Of a DNA stretch of 64,000 nt, positions 10,980 to 21,419 are shown piece after piece. Made by a program: the position numbers and the translations under genes. The notes beneath the pieces were generated by a model. It saw nothing but the letters and a program-made list of their open reading frames with translations, was not told the origin of the DNA and did no database searches. Position 1 is the first letter of the stretch. Each line of letters opens with the position of its first letter. Source of the DNA: Cadophora sp. MPI-SDFR-AT-0126 (Eukaryota; Ascomycota; Leotiomycetes; Helotiales; Ploettnerulaceae); NCBI GenBank assembly GCA_020747065.1, contig JAGMVK010000005.1, positions 992,001 through 1,056,000 of the forward strand, read 5' to 3'.

Positions 10980-11442
10980 ATGACGCAAAAGCGGAATTCC
11001 CAAGGTGATGGCAATCCCAACCTCTCAAAATGCCGATCGCGAGATCGAGGCAGTCAATTGGCTTCCAAAAAAAAAGCATCCTTTGAGAGATTCCTGGCAG
11101 CATACCGTGGAGAGCATGAAGATGCGCTTGGGAGCGGCGCACCCGCTTCAAACCTCTTCGCCCAAAAAAGAATGTCTTGTCTTCATCTCAACCTCGAACA
11201 GTTCGCGTTTGCTCTCCGGGGCCCACGAATCAATCACGTATGTGTACGGTACCTTCTCATAGAATGTGGCGATGGAGACTCGAATGTGGCTTCCCGGTGA
11301 ACAGCTTCCACAACAGTTCAATCGTGTTCGCTCGCTCGTTATCAATTCTGAAGTTACGGCAGTGTTACTTGAGCTGACTGGAACACAATTCCTCCTTTAC
11401 ATTGCACTAACTCCGAAGAAGCTGGCAAGCAATTATGAGCAG
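10980..11442 (+). CDS. Doubtful hypothetical gene, possibly spliced or decayed
   Basis: From the ATG at 10980 a basic, Ser/Lys-rich frame (MTQKRNSQGDGNPNLSKC...) runs to 'FALRGPRINH'. There a donor-like GTATGT starts at 11239. A second coding-like block in another frame (11279-11441: 'TRMWLPGEQLPQQFNRVRSL', then 'VTAVLLELTGTQFLLYIALT') ends at a good GTAAGT donor at 11442. Joining the two needs an intron of about 40 nt (11239-11278), short for this genome. The second block could instead continue a different upstream frame from about 11005 through one stop at 11259-11261. No domain is recognised and an AT-rich island follows directly, so this may be a gene relic. Confidence 0.28.
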
Positions 11443-11508
11443 GTAAGTCAAAATTCCAGAGTCCTCTCTGAGAGTGTAGAATGTTCTTCAAAATTCTTGA
11501 AAAGGTAA

Positions 11509-11980
11509 AGTTGTATCTAGTAATGTTTATTAAGTTCTCCTCAAGAAGTAGTTACCGTGAAATGTCGAAAATATCTAGAAAATTGAATATAAGTAGTAGA
11601 AACCCTAAATTTCTCTCGAAACGTAGACTAGTGTAAATGTATACACTCATTTTCAACTTTATTTTCTTGATAATACTCTATGATGGGGCAGATTATTAAT
11701 ATATTATGGCTTATTTGCGTTGAGTTGAGGCATCGAAGTTCTATAATATTCTCAAGACTGAGAGATTCATCAGATGAGGTATTGAGTAGGTATTAAGTAT
11801 TCTAGGAGACAGAGCCAATGACTATAAGATACGGAATCGTGGATTTTACTTTGAGTTTAAGGTATCATTTGTTTACAAATATATGAGACAGTTATCTATT
11901 TGAATATTCGGGGTTTCCAATGACATTCCATCTCAAGGTAGGATTCTAGAGCACTGAAGTTTCTTCTGGCAAGTTGGTTC
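11509..11980. other. AT-rich island
   Basis: By eye this block is much richer in A and T than its neighbours, with many short homopolymers and TA steps (for example 11570-11720) and stops in all frames. It ends sharply at the GC-rich patch 'gagcggccgc' near 11990. This is the look of a RIP-mutated repeat remnant in Pezizomycotina, but no terminal repeats or coding remains are visible. Confidence 0.45.
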
Positions 11981-14348
11981 GGAACGGCTGAGCGGCCGCT
12001 TCAGACAAATTCTGCGACAATACTGTGGAGCCCACGTGAAAACTGTCAAACATTTTGTCAAACATTCTCGCTTAAAAAAATTCCTTAGCGCCGTTAGCCG
12101 CACGGACCATCAGCGCAGGAGTATATGTAGGGCGCTCCCTCCGACTCTTGGGAAAAAATCATCGACAATACTGTGAGCACCACCCCCCCTCTACAGCTCG
12201 CTCTCAGCACTGCCGTAGCATCACTCTTCCATCTGCTAATGCCTTTCACAGTCATAGAATCATTTCTAAAGTATACGTCCTCTTCTGAGCTTCTCAAAAA
12301 AGCTACAGACCTCCATCCGCGACGATGAGCCTTTCCTCGGTGCCCAAGAGTGAAGCCTTTTACCTTCGAACTGTCTGCAAAGATGGCGGCATTTGCGCAA
12401 GCGTTTGCTGTATAGAAGGTGGTGATGATCTCGGCCCTTTCCTTGTGTGCTTCGGCCTCAAGGTCTGGGTGGGTGCTGATGGATGACTGAGCGGTGCTTT
12501 TTTTCATTACGAACTTTGATTTTTCAAGGCCGTGAAGAAGAATCTTCCATTGCTCTCTCCCAATTGGAATGCTGTCCGGCGACTGTCTTGCAGCTGTACT
12601 TACTCTCCATTAGTGGCAGGCACAACCGCTCAGCAGAATCTTCTCATTGCCTGAAGGCCTTCAGAGATATCTGGTACGACGTAGCATACCATCTGCGAGG
12701 TCGCCATTCGCTCTGCGACGTCAATCACATACCGCGACACTTATGAAAACGGGGAGGTGAAGGGAAGTACCTGGGAACGGAGGCACAATTCGGAGCACAA
12801 ATGCGGGAGCAATTGGGAAAGAGGCAAAATCAAGGGCGAAGCAGGAACCTGCCTGCTCCTTTGGAAAGACGCTCCTCTTGACCGATGTATCTATCTTCAT
12901 CTCGACCATCGAGTTCTCCTTCAAACACGAGCCATCCTACCTCTCTCTCGTCGACACACTTCCACCTCGACGATTGATTCTCCTTCAATCATCCCGAACA
13001 TACATACAATCGCCGATTGAGGGCATTAGCCAGGACTGGGACAGGGAGCCGTCTTTGCAGACGGTTCGAAGTCAAAAGGCTTCACTCTTGGGCACTGAAG
13101 AGAGGCTTCCCGTAGCTGAAGAGGTTTTCATGGGGTTTGGCTGCTCCGCAGCAGCTCCTCACCTGCAATCACAACATTTCGGACACTCAAAGTGTCATAG
13201 AGTGAGCGGACCTTACAACAGCTTGTCAAGCTCCAAGCTCTTATCGATATCTGGATTACCGATTACAGCTGCTGTTGCTGTGGCTGATGCTGACATGAGC
13301 TGAGAATTTGACTCGATGATCCTCCATCTTCACGTCTTGGCAGAAACAAACAACGTCTCCTCAACAAGATGTCTCTCACAATCTATTCCTTCCCAGATAT
13401 CAATTACGACCCAAGACCTATCGGCTCCTCGACCTGCTGCACAAATGCTCTCTCTAGCCAATCTCGTCACTTCCGTCGTGTTCACTTTGTCTTGATCAAG
13501 CCACAATTTACATCAAAACCGCCACAACTCACCTGACTCTATCCCAGCCACAAGTACGCGAATGCAGCTTTAAGATTCTCACATAAGAAGTCCTTGTTGG
13601 CAATTTCACCACGTTTATCACGGTTCTCGGTCGCCAAATACAGGAGTGGTGGTTCAGCTTTGAACGCCAAGTGGCTGTGCATCAAGCCTTTTGGACCCCA
13701 CGAGGCTGAAAGGGGAATTAGCGAACCATCACCCATCCATCACCCTTTGCATAGCCAGGGAAATCCCCAGCCATCTTGAGATTATCTTCTTCGGCGAGTG
13801 CGAAGATGATTGGATTCTACTTAGGGTTACAGCACCCCGCCGGGTTTCTGTAGGAAGGAGCCTCCTCCTAGTTCCCGCGAAACCATGGACAGCTGAGCAG
13901 ACATAAGCATACCTGCCATATACAGTCACAACGGTTGCGGCACGGAAAGAAAATGCAAGTTCCCTTCTCTTTGTTCGGACGATGTCAGGTTACTGCAACC
14001 CTATGAGTTTTGCCACGGTATGGAATGTGCCAAGTAGGGCTCTTTCTTTGAACACCCCATGAAACCACTCAGCCTTGTCGATAATAATTTTCACCGAGAT
14101 GGTGTGGGAGAGATACATCATGTGGGACAAGGCTCTCCTCTCAGAAGGTCACGGAAAGCGCTTAGGCACCCGTACATATATATCCCAATTCTTCTCCCCC
14201 TCATTGATCAAATTTCCTGCTTTCCTATCCAATACTACTTCCTGCACATCATCTCGCAGACACCAATCATCGCCAATATCAAGTGGTTCCTGGTCTTGCC
14301 TTTCGAAGACCAGATTCGCTATTCAAGATAGGGAACGTACCGAGCAAC
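11981..14348. other. Intergenic region with only unsupported ORFs
   Basis: Contains a minus-strand ATG frame of 137 codons (12507-12094) without any recognisable motif, and a near-exact short direct repeat (tgtcaaacatt) at about 12045-12066. Several plus-strand frames between 12880 and 13780 lack ATG starts or splice logic. The last 200 bp are the leader of the coiled-coil gene at 14349. Confidence 0.3.
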
Positions 14349-14948
14349 ATGTCGAACAGAAGACCGTACATCGAGAGGGATAGCCGCGGACGAGAGCGTC
14401 TCGTTCTAGGCCGTTCTTCATCCCATTCTCATCGTCGTGCTTCATCATACGGAGACAGACCTACCCAGGACCTTCTCGACGATGCGGAAGCCAGAGAACA
14501 ATCTCTCATCTCACAAGTCTCGTCTCTGCAGACTCAACTCAGCATGGCTCAAAGAGACCAATGGCACCTCCAGAATCTACGAGCCGAGCACCAGCGCGTA
14601 GTTAACGAACACTACCAGTGCAGGAACATGAGGGCACAATTAGATGCACAGGTCAGAGAGGTCAGAAGGATGGAAGATCTGCTTGTCGAGGAGGAAGACC
14701 GGAACGCCAAACTCGTGCACAAGAATGAGAAGTTAGAGGAGAAGATTAGGCTGTTGAAGAGAGGGAGTGGCGAGAGTTATCAGCGGAGGTATGAGGAGAA
14801 GTTGTTGGAGGTTGAGATGTTGAGGACAAGGTTGGTGGAGAAGGAGGATGTGATTAGACTGGCAGAGACGAGGATTGCGGATAAGAATTCGACAATTGTG
14901 TACCTCAAGAACTACTTGAGGACACATGGATTCAGAGTTGAGGATTGA
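14349..14948 (+). CDS. Coiled-coil protein, 199 aa
   Basis: Single exon. The first in-frame ATG with a sensible N-terminus is at 14349 (MSNRRPYIERDSRGRERLVL). A basic, Ser/His/Arg-rich head of about 45 residues is followed by an almost continuous coiled coil (about residues 50-185). It carries heptad-spaced Leu/Val/Met and many Glu/Arg pairs ('RRMEDLLVEEEDRNAKL', 'NEKLEEKIRLLKRG', 'LLEVEMLRTRLVEKEDVIRL') and ends in 'YLKNYLRTHGFRVED'. No DNA-binding basic region of the bZIP type is present. The family is not recognised; it looks like a structural or scaffold protein. The next gene on the same strand (17131) has a similar plan (basic Ser/His head, then coiled coil), but I see no clear sequence homology between them. 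Confidence 0.7.
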   Translation: MSNRRPYIERDSRGRERLVLGRSSSHSHRRASSYGDRPTQDLLDDAEAREQSLISQVSSLQTQLSMAQRDQWHLQNLRAEHQRVVNEHYQCRNMRAQLDAQVREVRRMEDLLVEEEDRNAKLVHKNEKLEEKIRLLKRGSGESYQRRYEEKLLEVEMLRTRLVEKEDVIRLAETRIADKNSTIVYLKNYLRTHGFRVED

Positions 14949-15888
14949 GAGGTGGTGGGATAGAGAAATTGGGGGACATTGAGCCAACAGCACCTGGCTC
15001 TGAAACAAAACGCTGGGGAAAAGGTCTCGCAAGGGACAATAAAACCGAGGCCAAATCAACGAAGTCCGCAACCAAGACACGGATATGGACAACGAGGAGC
15101 TGACATGGGTTTGCGTTCCAACAAACCAACAATTCAACATCGGGTGTTGGAATCGCCCTGGAAATTCTCCAGCACACGTAAACAGCAACAACAGCAACAA
15201 CAAAACTTGCAAGCAGCTGACGTGGATTCGCACTCGCAAAGCCAACAATCGAATATCCAAAACCGGCATCGTCATGCAATTCTCAGATTTCGGTAATCAC
15301 AAGCCAATCCTTCGATTGTGAGTAGAATTATTCATCATCACTTTAGGCTTCTGCTCATATATCTTGGCTCAGGATCAAGTTTAATCCTTCAGGACTCGGA
15401 ATACATAATCAGAAATGAATCAAGGAGGGAGGAAGGGTCTAGAAGTACTGTACGTACGCGTCGGCCGACCGCATACCGAGTCGAGTCAGACAAACAATTT
15501 GAGTTTGCCAGTTATCAGGAGGAATGTGTACCAAACCCTAGGGACAAGTAACAATAGGCTTATCGCTTGTCTGATATGTGACCATCTTTTGCGAGATCGG
15601 ATCAGGCAATTCATGTTTTCTGACTCTTTTCTGAATCATGACTGGATGAACAACCAATCTTGCATAAACACCTTGAGACCGATCTGAGGAATGGAAGATG
15701 ATCTCTTGATATGTGATCCATCTCATGATTGTTCTTTCTTCAGAGACCTGCACGTGAGAGTCATACTCCACGGTCCCGTCGGCTGCCCGCAGATCTGGCT
15801 GCAGCAGGCAGAACAACGCAGTCTGACAATGGGATGACATTGACCACTGCTGGGTCCTAATCATTTACATTCCACTGTAATTTCTGGG

Positions 15889-15918
15889 GTACAGTACAGT
15901 ACAGTATAGTACAGTATG
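15889..15918. repeat. Pentanucleotide repeat (ACAGT)n
   Basis: About five to six units of ACAGT in tandem, one of them altered to ATAGT. A simple-sequence tract in the intergenic region. Confidence 0.7.
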
Positions 15919-16029
15919 TACAAAGTTTGACTCCACTTTTGCACTTGCAGTCCTGCACTGCAAGCACTGCAAGAAACAAAGGAAAGAACTGCAAGAAAGA
16001 GTACAGAATGCAAGCTGCAAGACCAAGCA

Positions 16030-16062
16030 GGGGCAGGGTAGATAGGGAAGGGTAAGGAGGGG
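16030..16062 (+). other. G-quadruplex-type G-run cluster 1
   Basis: Five runs of three or four G occur within 33 nt (16030-16033, 16036-16038, 16045-16047, 16050-16052, 16059-16062), with loops of 2-6 nt. This meets the usual four-run rule for an intramolecular quadruplex on the plus strand. Confidence 0.5.
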
Positions 16063-16657
16063 CAAGGAAATCAAACCCACGGTGACGGATCTGGGTATCG
16101 CCAATGGATTAGATAGGCACCGGCAATCATCCACTTTTTGCGACACTCCAAGTCCAACGGACTTGATCCTCGGTACCATGGGGAGGGAGAACAACAGGCA
16201 GGGTACAAAAGGAACAGGGCAGAAGAGGCTCTTCTGTAGGCGACAAGGCAGATTTCTCTCCTCTTTGCAGCGACCTCGGTGGGCTTCAGTGCTTGCTGCG
16301 CCTCTTGGCGTTCCACCTGACAGGCCTTTGCAGAGCGAAACACGCCGGAACAGGAAAGGCAGGCAGGCAGTGCTCACTGGCTTTCCCTCCTTCACCAGGC
16401 AACCTGCGCCTATTCCCGCCGATTCCCAACCCTCACCAATGGCATGGCCGTGCAACGCCTTTTTCCCCCCTCTGTGAGCGCAATTGGTGTGTCGGTAGAA
16501 CGTGCATGGCACGGCATGGCATGCCTCGATGACTCCCCTCCCTGGCGCATTCCTGCTGGGCAATTGGTGAGCGTGGGCCTGGTGCTTGCCGGCCAGTTTA
16601 CTCGGTGAGCAGATGAGTCCTGGCCTAGTTCTAATTGACAGGTCGGTCTGAAAGGAA

Positions 16658-16680
16658 GGGAAGGGTTGGGGAGGGGAGGG
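16658..16680 (+). other. G-quadruplex-type G-run cluster 2
   Basis: Five runs of three or four G in 23 nt with loops of one or two bases, a combination expected to form a very stable quadruplex. It lies about 450 bp upstream of the ATG at 17131, on the coding strand, so it may be in the promoter or the long 5' leader of that gene. Confidence 0.55.
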
Positions 16681-17130
16681 TGTGTGTGGTATGCCCTTTG
16701 CCAGATTGCATAGCCAGCCAGGCAGGGCGAGTATGAGAAAAGGATATGTATGTAAGGAAGGTAGGCAGCAGTTCGAGCTAGGTCTTCCTTCTCTCCTTTT
16801 TGATTTCCGAGTATTCGATCGACTATTTCTGTTCGGTCGTCTGTCAAGTGGTTCCCCCTCTACCCTTTATATACCTCAACAGCACCTCAATCGCGACCCA
16901 ACTCAGCCTTGCATCAACATTGGGTCTCAATCCTTCATTCTTGACCGCCAGTACGCCCCACGAGTTGTATCTATCCTACAATTCATTGGCACCTTTACTG
17001 TTTGCCAACTCACCCCACTGCACCTGGGCAGCCATATCCTAGCCAGCCTTGCGGTCTCGTTTCGCCTCGCTTTACTGTACATCCATCCAAACAAAACACA
17101 TCTCATCCTACCAAGTTCTATCCTATCACA

Positions 17131-17970
17131 ATGTCAAGCCCAAACTCCCCAAACTCCACCAAGAAGAAAGTCCACTATGAGCGTGGCACCAAAGGATCCT
17201 CCCACCACCATCGCTCGAGCAGAGACTCAGGCGTCGGTTCCTCCAGCGCAAGTGATCGAGCTTCCCTAGGAACAACACCCAACAACAGCACTCCCTTCAG
17301 CAACGCCCAAATCGAAACCCAGCGTCACAACCTCCGCGCCGTACAAGAAGCCCTCGACGCCGCCAACGAGAAAATCAGAAAGTACGAGGCCAGCACTCAA
17401 AAACTGAACGCCGCCTTGACAGACAGCAACAAGGAGAACCGAACGCTCAAAAAGGAGAAATCGGATCTGTATCTTCGGATCGAAGAGCTACTCGATGAAC
17501 TTGATGAGGAGAGGAAGAGAAGCGAGAGGTATAGACGCGAAGCCCAACTCTCATCTTCCTCATCACGCAACAGCCCACCTCGCTCATCACCCCGTTCCTC
17601 ACCTCGCAATTCAAGGGAGATCGAAGAAGCAGCCGCCGCCTCCTTCCACCGAGAATCATCACGGAGATCAAGCTATCAGCAACCACAACCAATGTACCCA
17701 GCTGTGCCTCAACCACCGCCAAACCCGGCGCCGAATCCATTCCTGCCCTCGCCGAGGAATTCGAGCTCGGGCGTGCCAGGTGTGGCGTTTGCGCCCGAGA
17801 GGACGGTCAATTATGCGCCGAGTACGCTGTCGTATTCTAGCTCGCCGGTGTTTGCTCATGCGCCGCTGCCGATTCATCAGAGTAGGGGGAGCAGCAGGTA
17901 TGACAGTGGGAGCGCGAGTGGGAAGGGGAGTAGTGTGAATGATGGGAAGTACCATCTTTCACCGCTGTGA
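17131..17970 (+). CDS. Ser/Pro-rich coiled-coil protein, 279 aa
   Basis: Single exon from the ATG at 17131. Order of regions: a polar head with 'KKKVHYERGTKGSSHHHRSS' (about residues 10-30) and a Ser-rich stretch; a coiled coil of about 70 residues (roughly 55-130; 'LRAVQEALDAANEKIRKYEA', then 'LRIEELLDELDEERKRSERY'); a run of SSPR-type repeats ('NSPPRSSPRSSPRNS'); then a Pro/Tyr/Ser-rich disordered tail ('YPAVPQPPPNPAPNPFLP'). Many S-P sites suggest phosphorylation. No catalytic or DNA-binding domain is seen. The family is unknown to me; possibilities include a cytoskeletal or cell-end scaffold. A pyrimidine-rich leader precedes the start. Confidence 0.7.
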   Translation: MSSPNSPNSTKKKVHYERGTKGSSHHHRSSRDSGVGSSSASDRASLGTTPNNSTPFSNAQIETQRHNLRAVQEALDAANEKIRKYEASTQKLNAALTDSNKENRTLKKEKSDLYLRIEELLDELDEERKRSERYRREAQLSSSSSRNSPPRSSPRSSPRNSREIEEAAAASFHRESSRRSSYQQPQPMYPAVPQPPPNPAPNPFLPSPRNSSSGVPGVAFAPERTVNYAPSTLSYSSSPVFAHAPLPIHQSRGSSRYDSGSASGKGSSVNDGKYHLSPL

Positions 17971-19246
17971 AGGAACGTCTCTGGAGTTCAGACGAAAATT
18001 CTGAACTCAATTGAGGAACAGACAAAAAGGTGCAAGAGAAGCAACGACAATCCATCTGGATGAATGCATGAGCCTTGCTCTGCATAACAGCCATCCTATC
18101 TCCAAGAGATAGGATGAGATGCCCGATAGTCGGAAATCAGATCTCGTCTGAGAACCGAGCGCGAATCTGCCTCGGAGCCATCTGATTCTAGCTGATTCGT
18201 TGAGAATTTGAAGGAACATGGCACTGGACCTAACGCACCTACGGGCGTGCACTTGAAGTGACACGAGACGTTTCGGCTGAGAAAGAATGATAGTGGGTGG
18301 CAAGAATTAGAACAGCAAGCTATGCAATGCAAGAGCCGGGAATGGAGAAAGTCAAGCAAAGGGAGAATGTCGGTGCTTGAGATGTACGAAGGGGCCAGAC
18401 TTGATTTGAGAGTTGATTATCAAGAAGAGCGAGTTTGAGCAACTGTCTTGCGCTACTTTGTCAGCGAGTACTTGGATTGTTTGGAAGCAATGTATACCTA
18501 GCTAGCTTACTGAATTGGAATCATTCTCGAACAACCTCGAACATGCCTCTCTTGCTGTGGCACTTGTGATTTTACTTCGATGTCCTGTAAGCCTGAAAAA
18601 TCCGGGTGATCCATTTCATCCGAGTAGTTCGTTGCAGGTCGCGACCCTACCGGCACACCACCTCACATCAAAGGACACAGCACCTAAATTTGGAGTTTTC
18701 ATTTATGTCATGATCTCATCTCGTAATGCTCATACATTGCGACGATAATGTCAGGGAGTCGTTCTCGAGAAATCCGAAACATTATCATCTCGGCCAAATC
18801 GTTCCTCAATAGCCGGAAATGTATGTACCACCCTGAAGCAATAGGCAGCACATGTGAGGTGAAATCCTGATGTCTCCACTGGGGCTCGTATCCTCCATCA
18901 TATCATACCGGCAGCTACCGTTGTTGAAAGCTTGAATGTGTAAATGAAGGGAACCCGACAGCTGTGATCCTCTACCACTCGAGAGTTGGTATGGTGACCG
19001 AGCTATGAAAGGGGTACTTCAAATGAGATCAACCCAAATGTTTCCCCATGCTCATGTTCCCAGGAAGTCCGAGTATGCCAATCGTTGTGAAGACCCAAAT
19101 AGGAAGATAGAAACACCTAAACCGACAATTGTTGTACAGGGTAGTAAAAACGCCTCCTCCAAATGCAAATCCTCTAAACGCCATAGTGTGATATCCTGCA
19201 GTATGCTCCACAAAATTATTGCGTATGCAAAGTTGCAAGGCGTGAT
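17971..19246. other. Intergenic region between convergent genes
   Basis: Contains the 3' flank of the Ser/Pro coiled-coil gene with a perfect 10-bp hairpin at 18092-18116. Further right is the 3' flank of the SIT4-type gene. No gene recognised. Confidence 0.4.
18092..18116. other. Perfect inverted repeat (10-bp stem, 5-nt loop)
   Basis: The arms catcctatct and agataggatg pair completely around the loop ccaag. It lies about 120 bp after the stop codon of the coiled-coil gene, where a 3' UTR is expected. It could be an RNA hairpin or a two-fold symmetric protein site. Confidence 0.5.
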
Positions 19247-21098
19247 TTACAAGAAGTATTCTCCGGCTCCTCTACGACCTGCTGGAACGGCTCGTTGGTC
19301 CTCTGGAACTGCGCTGAAGATGCTGAATTTGGGAACCAGGTCTTTGCCAACGTTCATGATAGACGCGACATTGCCACAGCGATAGCAGTAATTGGGAGCG
19401 GACCATACGGTGACAACAGACTTCTCGGCGAAATGGTACTATCTCAAATCAGCATTGAAAGTCTCAGACAGCAGGTAAACGACATACCTTGTAACCCTCG
19501 TTGACAAGTTGATGAGCACGAGCGATGAGCGTCAATTTGTTGACATGATTGAACTCGGTTGCAACCTTATTTCCGAAGAGCCAGCCAGCACCACGGGGGG
19601 AGACTGCCCAAGTTTCGACATCTTCGGGATCACTCCAGACCAAGTCACAGAAAGCACCCTCATGAGGAATCTCTTGAGCACGAGCGACAACACGGATCTG
19701 GTCGACAGTACGAATCTCAGGGCTCAAACCACCGTGAACACAGAGAATCTTGCCATCAACGATAGCAGCAAGGACAAGAAAGTCGAAGACTTGGCAGCAA
19801 GACTTCCAAACCGAAGCATTGCCGTACTTTTGTTGACACTCCTCGTAGAATCCATAGACCTGAGTGATCTGGCGGGACTCGTGGTTTCCACGGACGAGAG
19901 TGATCATGTCAGGGTACCTGCAGAGAATGAGAATTGGCAGCTGACTCGGGACGACTAAACTTACATAGCCTTGAGGCACATCAAGAGGGTGAAAGTCTCC
20001 AAGCTGAAGTAGCCACGATCAACGAAATCACCAAGGAAGATGAATCTTTGATTTCCGCTGCCAGAAACCTCGTTGACGCCGATAGCTGAATCACCAGCAG
20101 CGCTACCACCACGACTTGACTGGCCTGCAGTACGTGGACGACCGCGTTCTTCCTCGTCGTCATCCTCACCGCTCGCACTCTCGACACCACTGTCTGAGGA
20201 ACGGATCTTCTTTCGGAGCTTGGGATCGGTGATTTCAGTTGGGGGTTCAATATCATCAGAGCTGATTACAGTGGTTGGTGCCTCAACATTGGACTCTCCT
20301 GGCATGCCACCTGCGATTCGGAATAGCTCGAGAAGATCGTAGAATTGACCATGAATGTCGCCGCAGATTGTAACGGGTGTCTCAACAGGTTGAATATTGG
20401 ACTCTGTGAAAGAAGATCAGGAAAGATTGGCAATGTCGCCCCAGTGCGAGCTTACCTTCCATTAAGCATTCCTTTACCTTTTCACATAGCTGCTTCATAA
20501 CCGACTCAGGAAGATAATGGCACTGCTTTGCCTCTTCCAGCCATTCTGGGAGCTCGGAATTGGGCTTGAGCTTTGCCGGACCCGGCTTGGGAACATTCGG
20601 ACCTGGCATCTTGTATTCTTGGGGTGGCGCAAGAGAGGATCTTTGGAGGACTTGTACGTCGTTTCGACGGTGTTGTTTTCGGTCTGGGAGTGAGGGTACG
20701 TAGAAAAGGGGCTGTGATGCTGGGTATAGAGGTAGTTTTGGGAGCGGAGGGAGGGGACGCGGGGTGATATGGCGAAGGGTGTTTGTACGCGCAGTATCGA
20801 TCTCGTGCTCACGGCGCAACTGATGGTCCTCCTCGTCCACGTCTTCCCAGTCGTCCTCGTTGTCGTCTTCGTTGGTATCAAGACAATGTTCGTCGGGATC
20901 CTCGCTTTCGCAGTCGAGGATTTCCTTGGCTGCTGAGGCTGGAGAGAGAACGGGGATCGAGCTGTCGTCGTTTTCGTTGTCTACTTGCTCAAGGGTCTGA
21001 ATCTTGAGATGGCGGTCCAAAGCCTTGGCCTTGCCTTCCTTAACCTTTGCCTGTTCTGGTGCCTCCTTGGCGTCCCATTCCTGGTGGGAAGTCGCCAT
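19247..21098 (-). CDS. sit4: SIT4/PP6-type Ser/Thr phosphatase with long N-terminal extension
   Basis: Catalytic subunit of the PP2A-like phosphatase class (yeast Sit4, animal PP6), which acts in G1 progression, TOR signalling and traffic. Exons 21098-20456, 20403-19965, 19917-19488 and 19438-19247 join in frame to 567 residues. All PPP motifs are present: '[19 protein letters not shown]', '[17 protein letters not shown]', '[19 protein letters not shown]', '[10 protein letters not shown]', 'PRGAGWLFG', '[11 protein letters not shown]' and the C-terminal 'YFL'. Two features exceed the 311-residue yeast protein. One is an acidic, Pro-rich extension of about 180 residues before '[17 protein letters not shown]'. 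The other is an insert of roughly 85-95 residues, Ser/Asp/Glu-rich, between the first two metal motifs; as far as I recall, a related insert exists in filamentous fungal orthologs. Translation could also begin at the ATG at 20609 (residue 164). The gene shares a divergent promoter with UPF3. Confidence 0.93.
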
Positions 21099-21419
21099 GG
21101 TCGCAGAGTGGCTCGAGCGGTGCCCTATCAAGTCTAGTGTGTTGGAAGTTTAGCCGGCGGCCGTCGACGCTATCAGACTGACGCTCGCGAGGCTGGCCGT
21201 GATAAAAGATCAAAGGAATCAATGAGCAAATGTTGCGCGCAACAAACAAACCAACCAACCAAGAACCTTTCTGAGGAAACTCTCGACATCTTGACGGCCG
21301 CAAGGAAAAGATATCTGAACTGGCCCGTGCGTTGACATCGCCTGGAAGCGTACTAGCGCCACTGCCTTGGGGACCAGAGCCCTACCAAACTACCTTGTCG
21401 CGCGCACACCAACCCTCCG
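21099..21419. promoter_or_regulatory. Divergent promoter, SIT4-type / UPF3
   Basis: The 321 bp separate two start codons on opposite strands. No TATA box is evident on either side, which suits constitutive genes. The right end is C/A-rich. Confidence 0.5.

Larger units (their letters stand above)
14949..17130. other. Long leader/intergenic region with G-rich tracts
   Basis: There is no supported gene. Long minus-strand frames here (for example 16563-15865) run through low-complexity sequence and lack motifs. Features seen are CAA/CAG-rich sequence near 15180-15205, an ACAGT-type tandem repeat near 15890, two G-quadruplex-type clusters and pyrimidine-rich sequence just before the ATG at 17131. 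Confidence 0.4.

Noticed and set aside
12094..12507. Minus-strand ATG frame of 137 codons
   Set aside because: No motif, no homology I can name, and no sign of splicing or promoter; kept only as a note on the intergenic region.
15865..16563. Minus-strand open frame of 232 codons
   Set aside because: It runs through low-complexity G/C-rich leader sequence, is very rich in Cys, Leu, Pro and Ser with no motif, and arises from the G-rich tracts on the other strand.
14349..17970. The two neighbouring coiled-coil genes as tandem paralogs
   Set aside because: The plan is alike (basic Ser/His head plus coiled coil), but no alignable residues beyond heptad composition were found.
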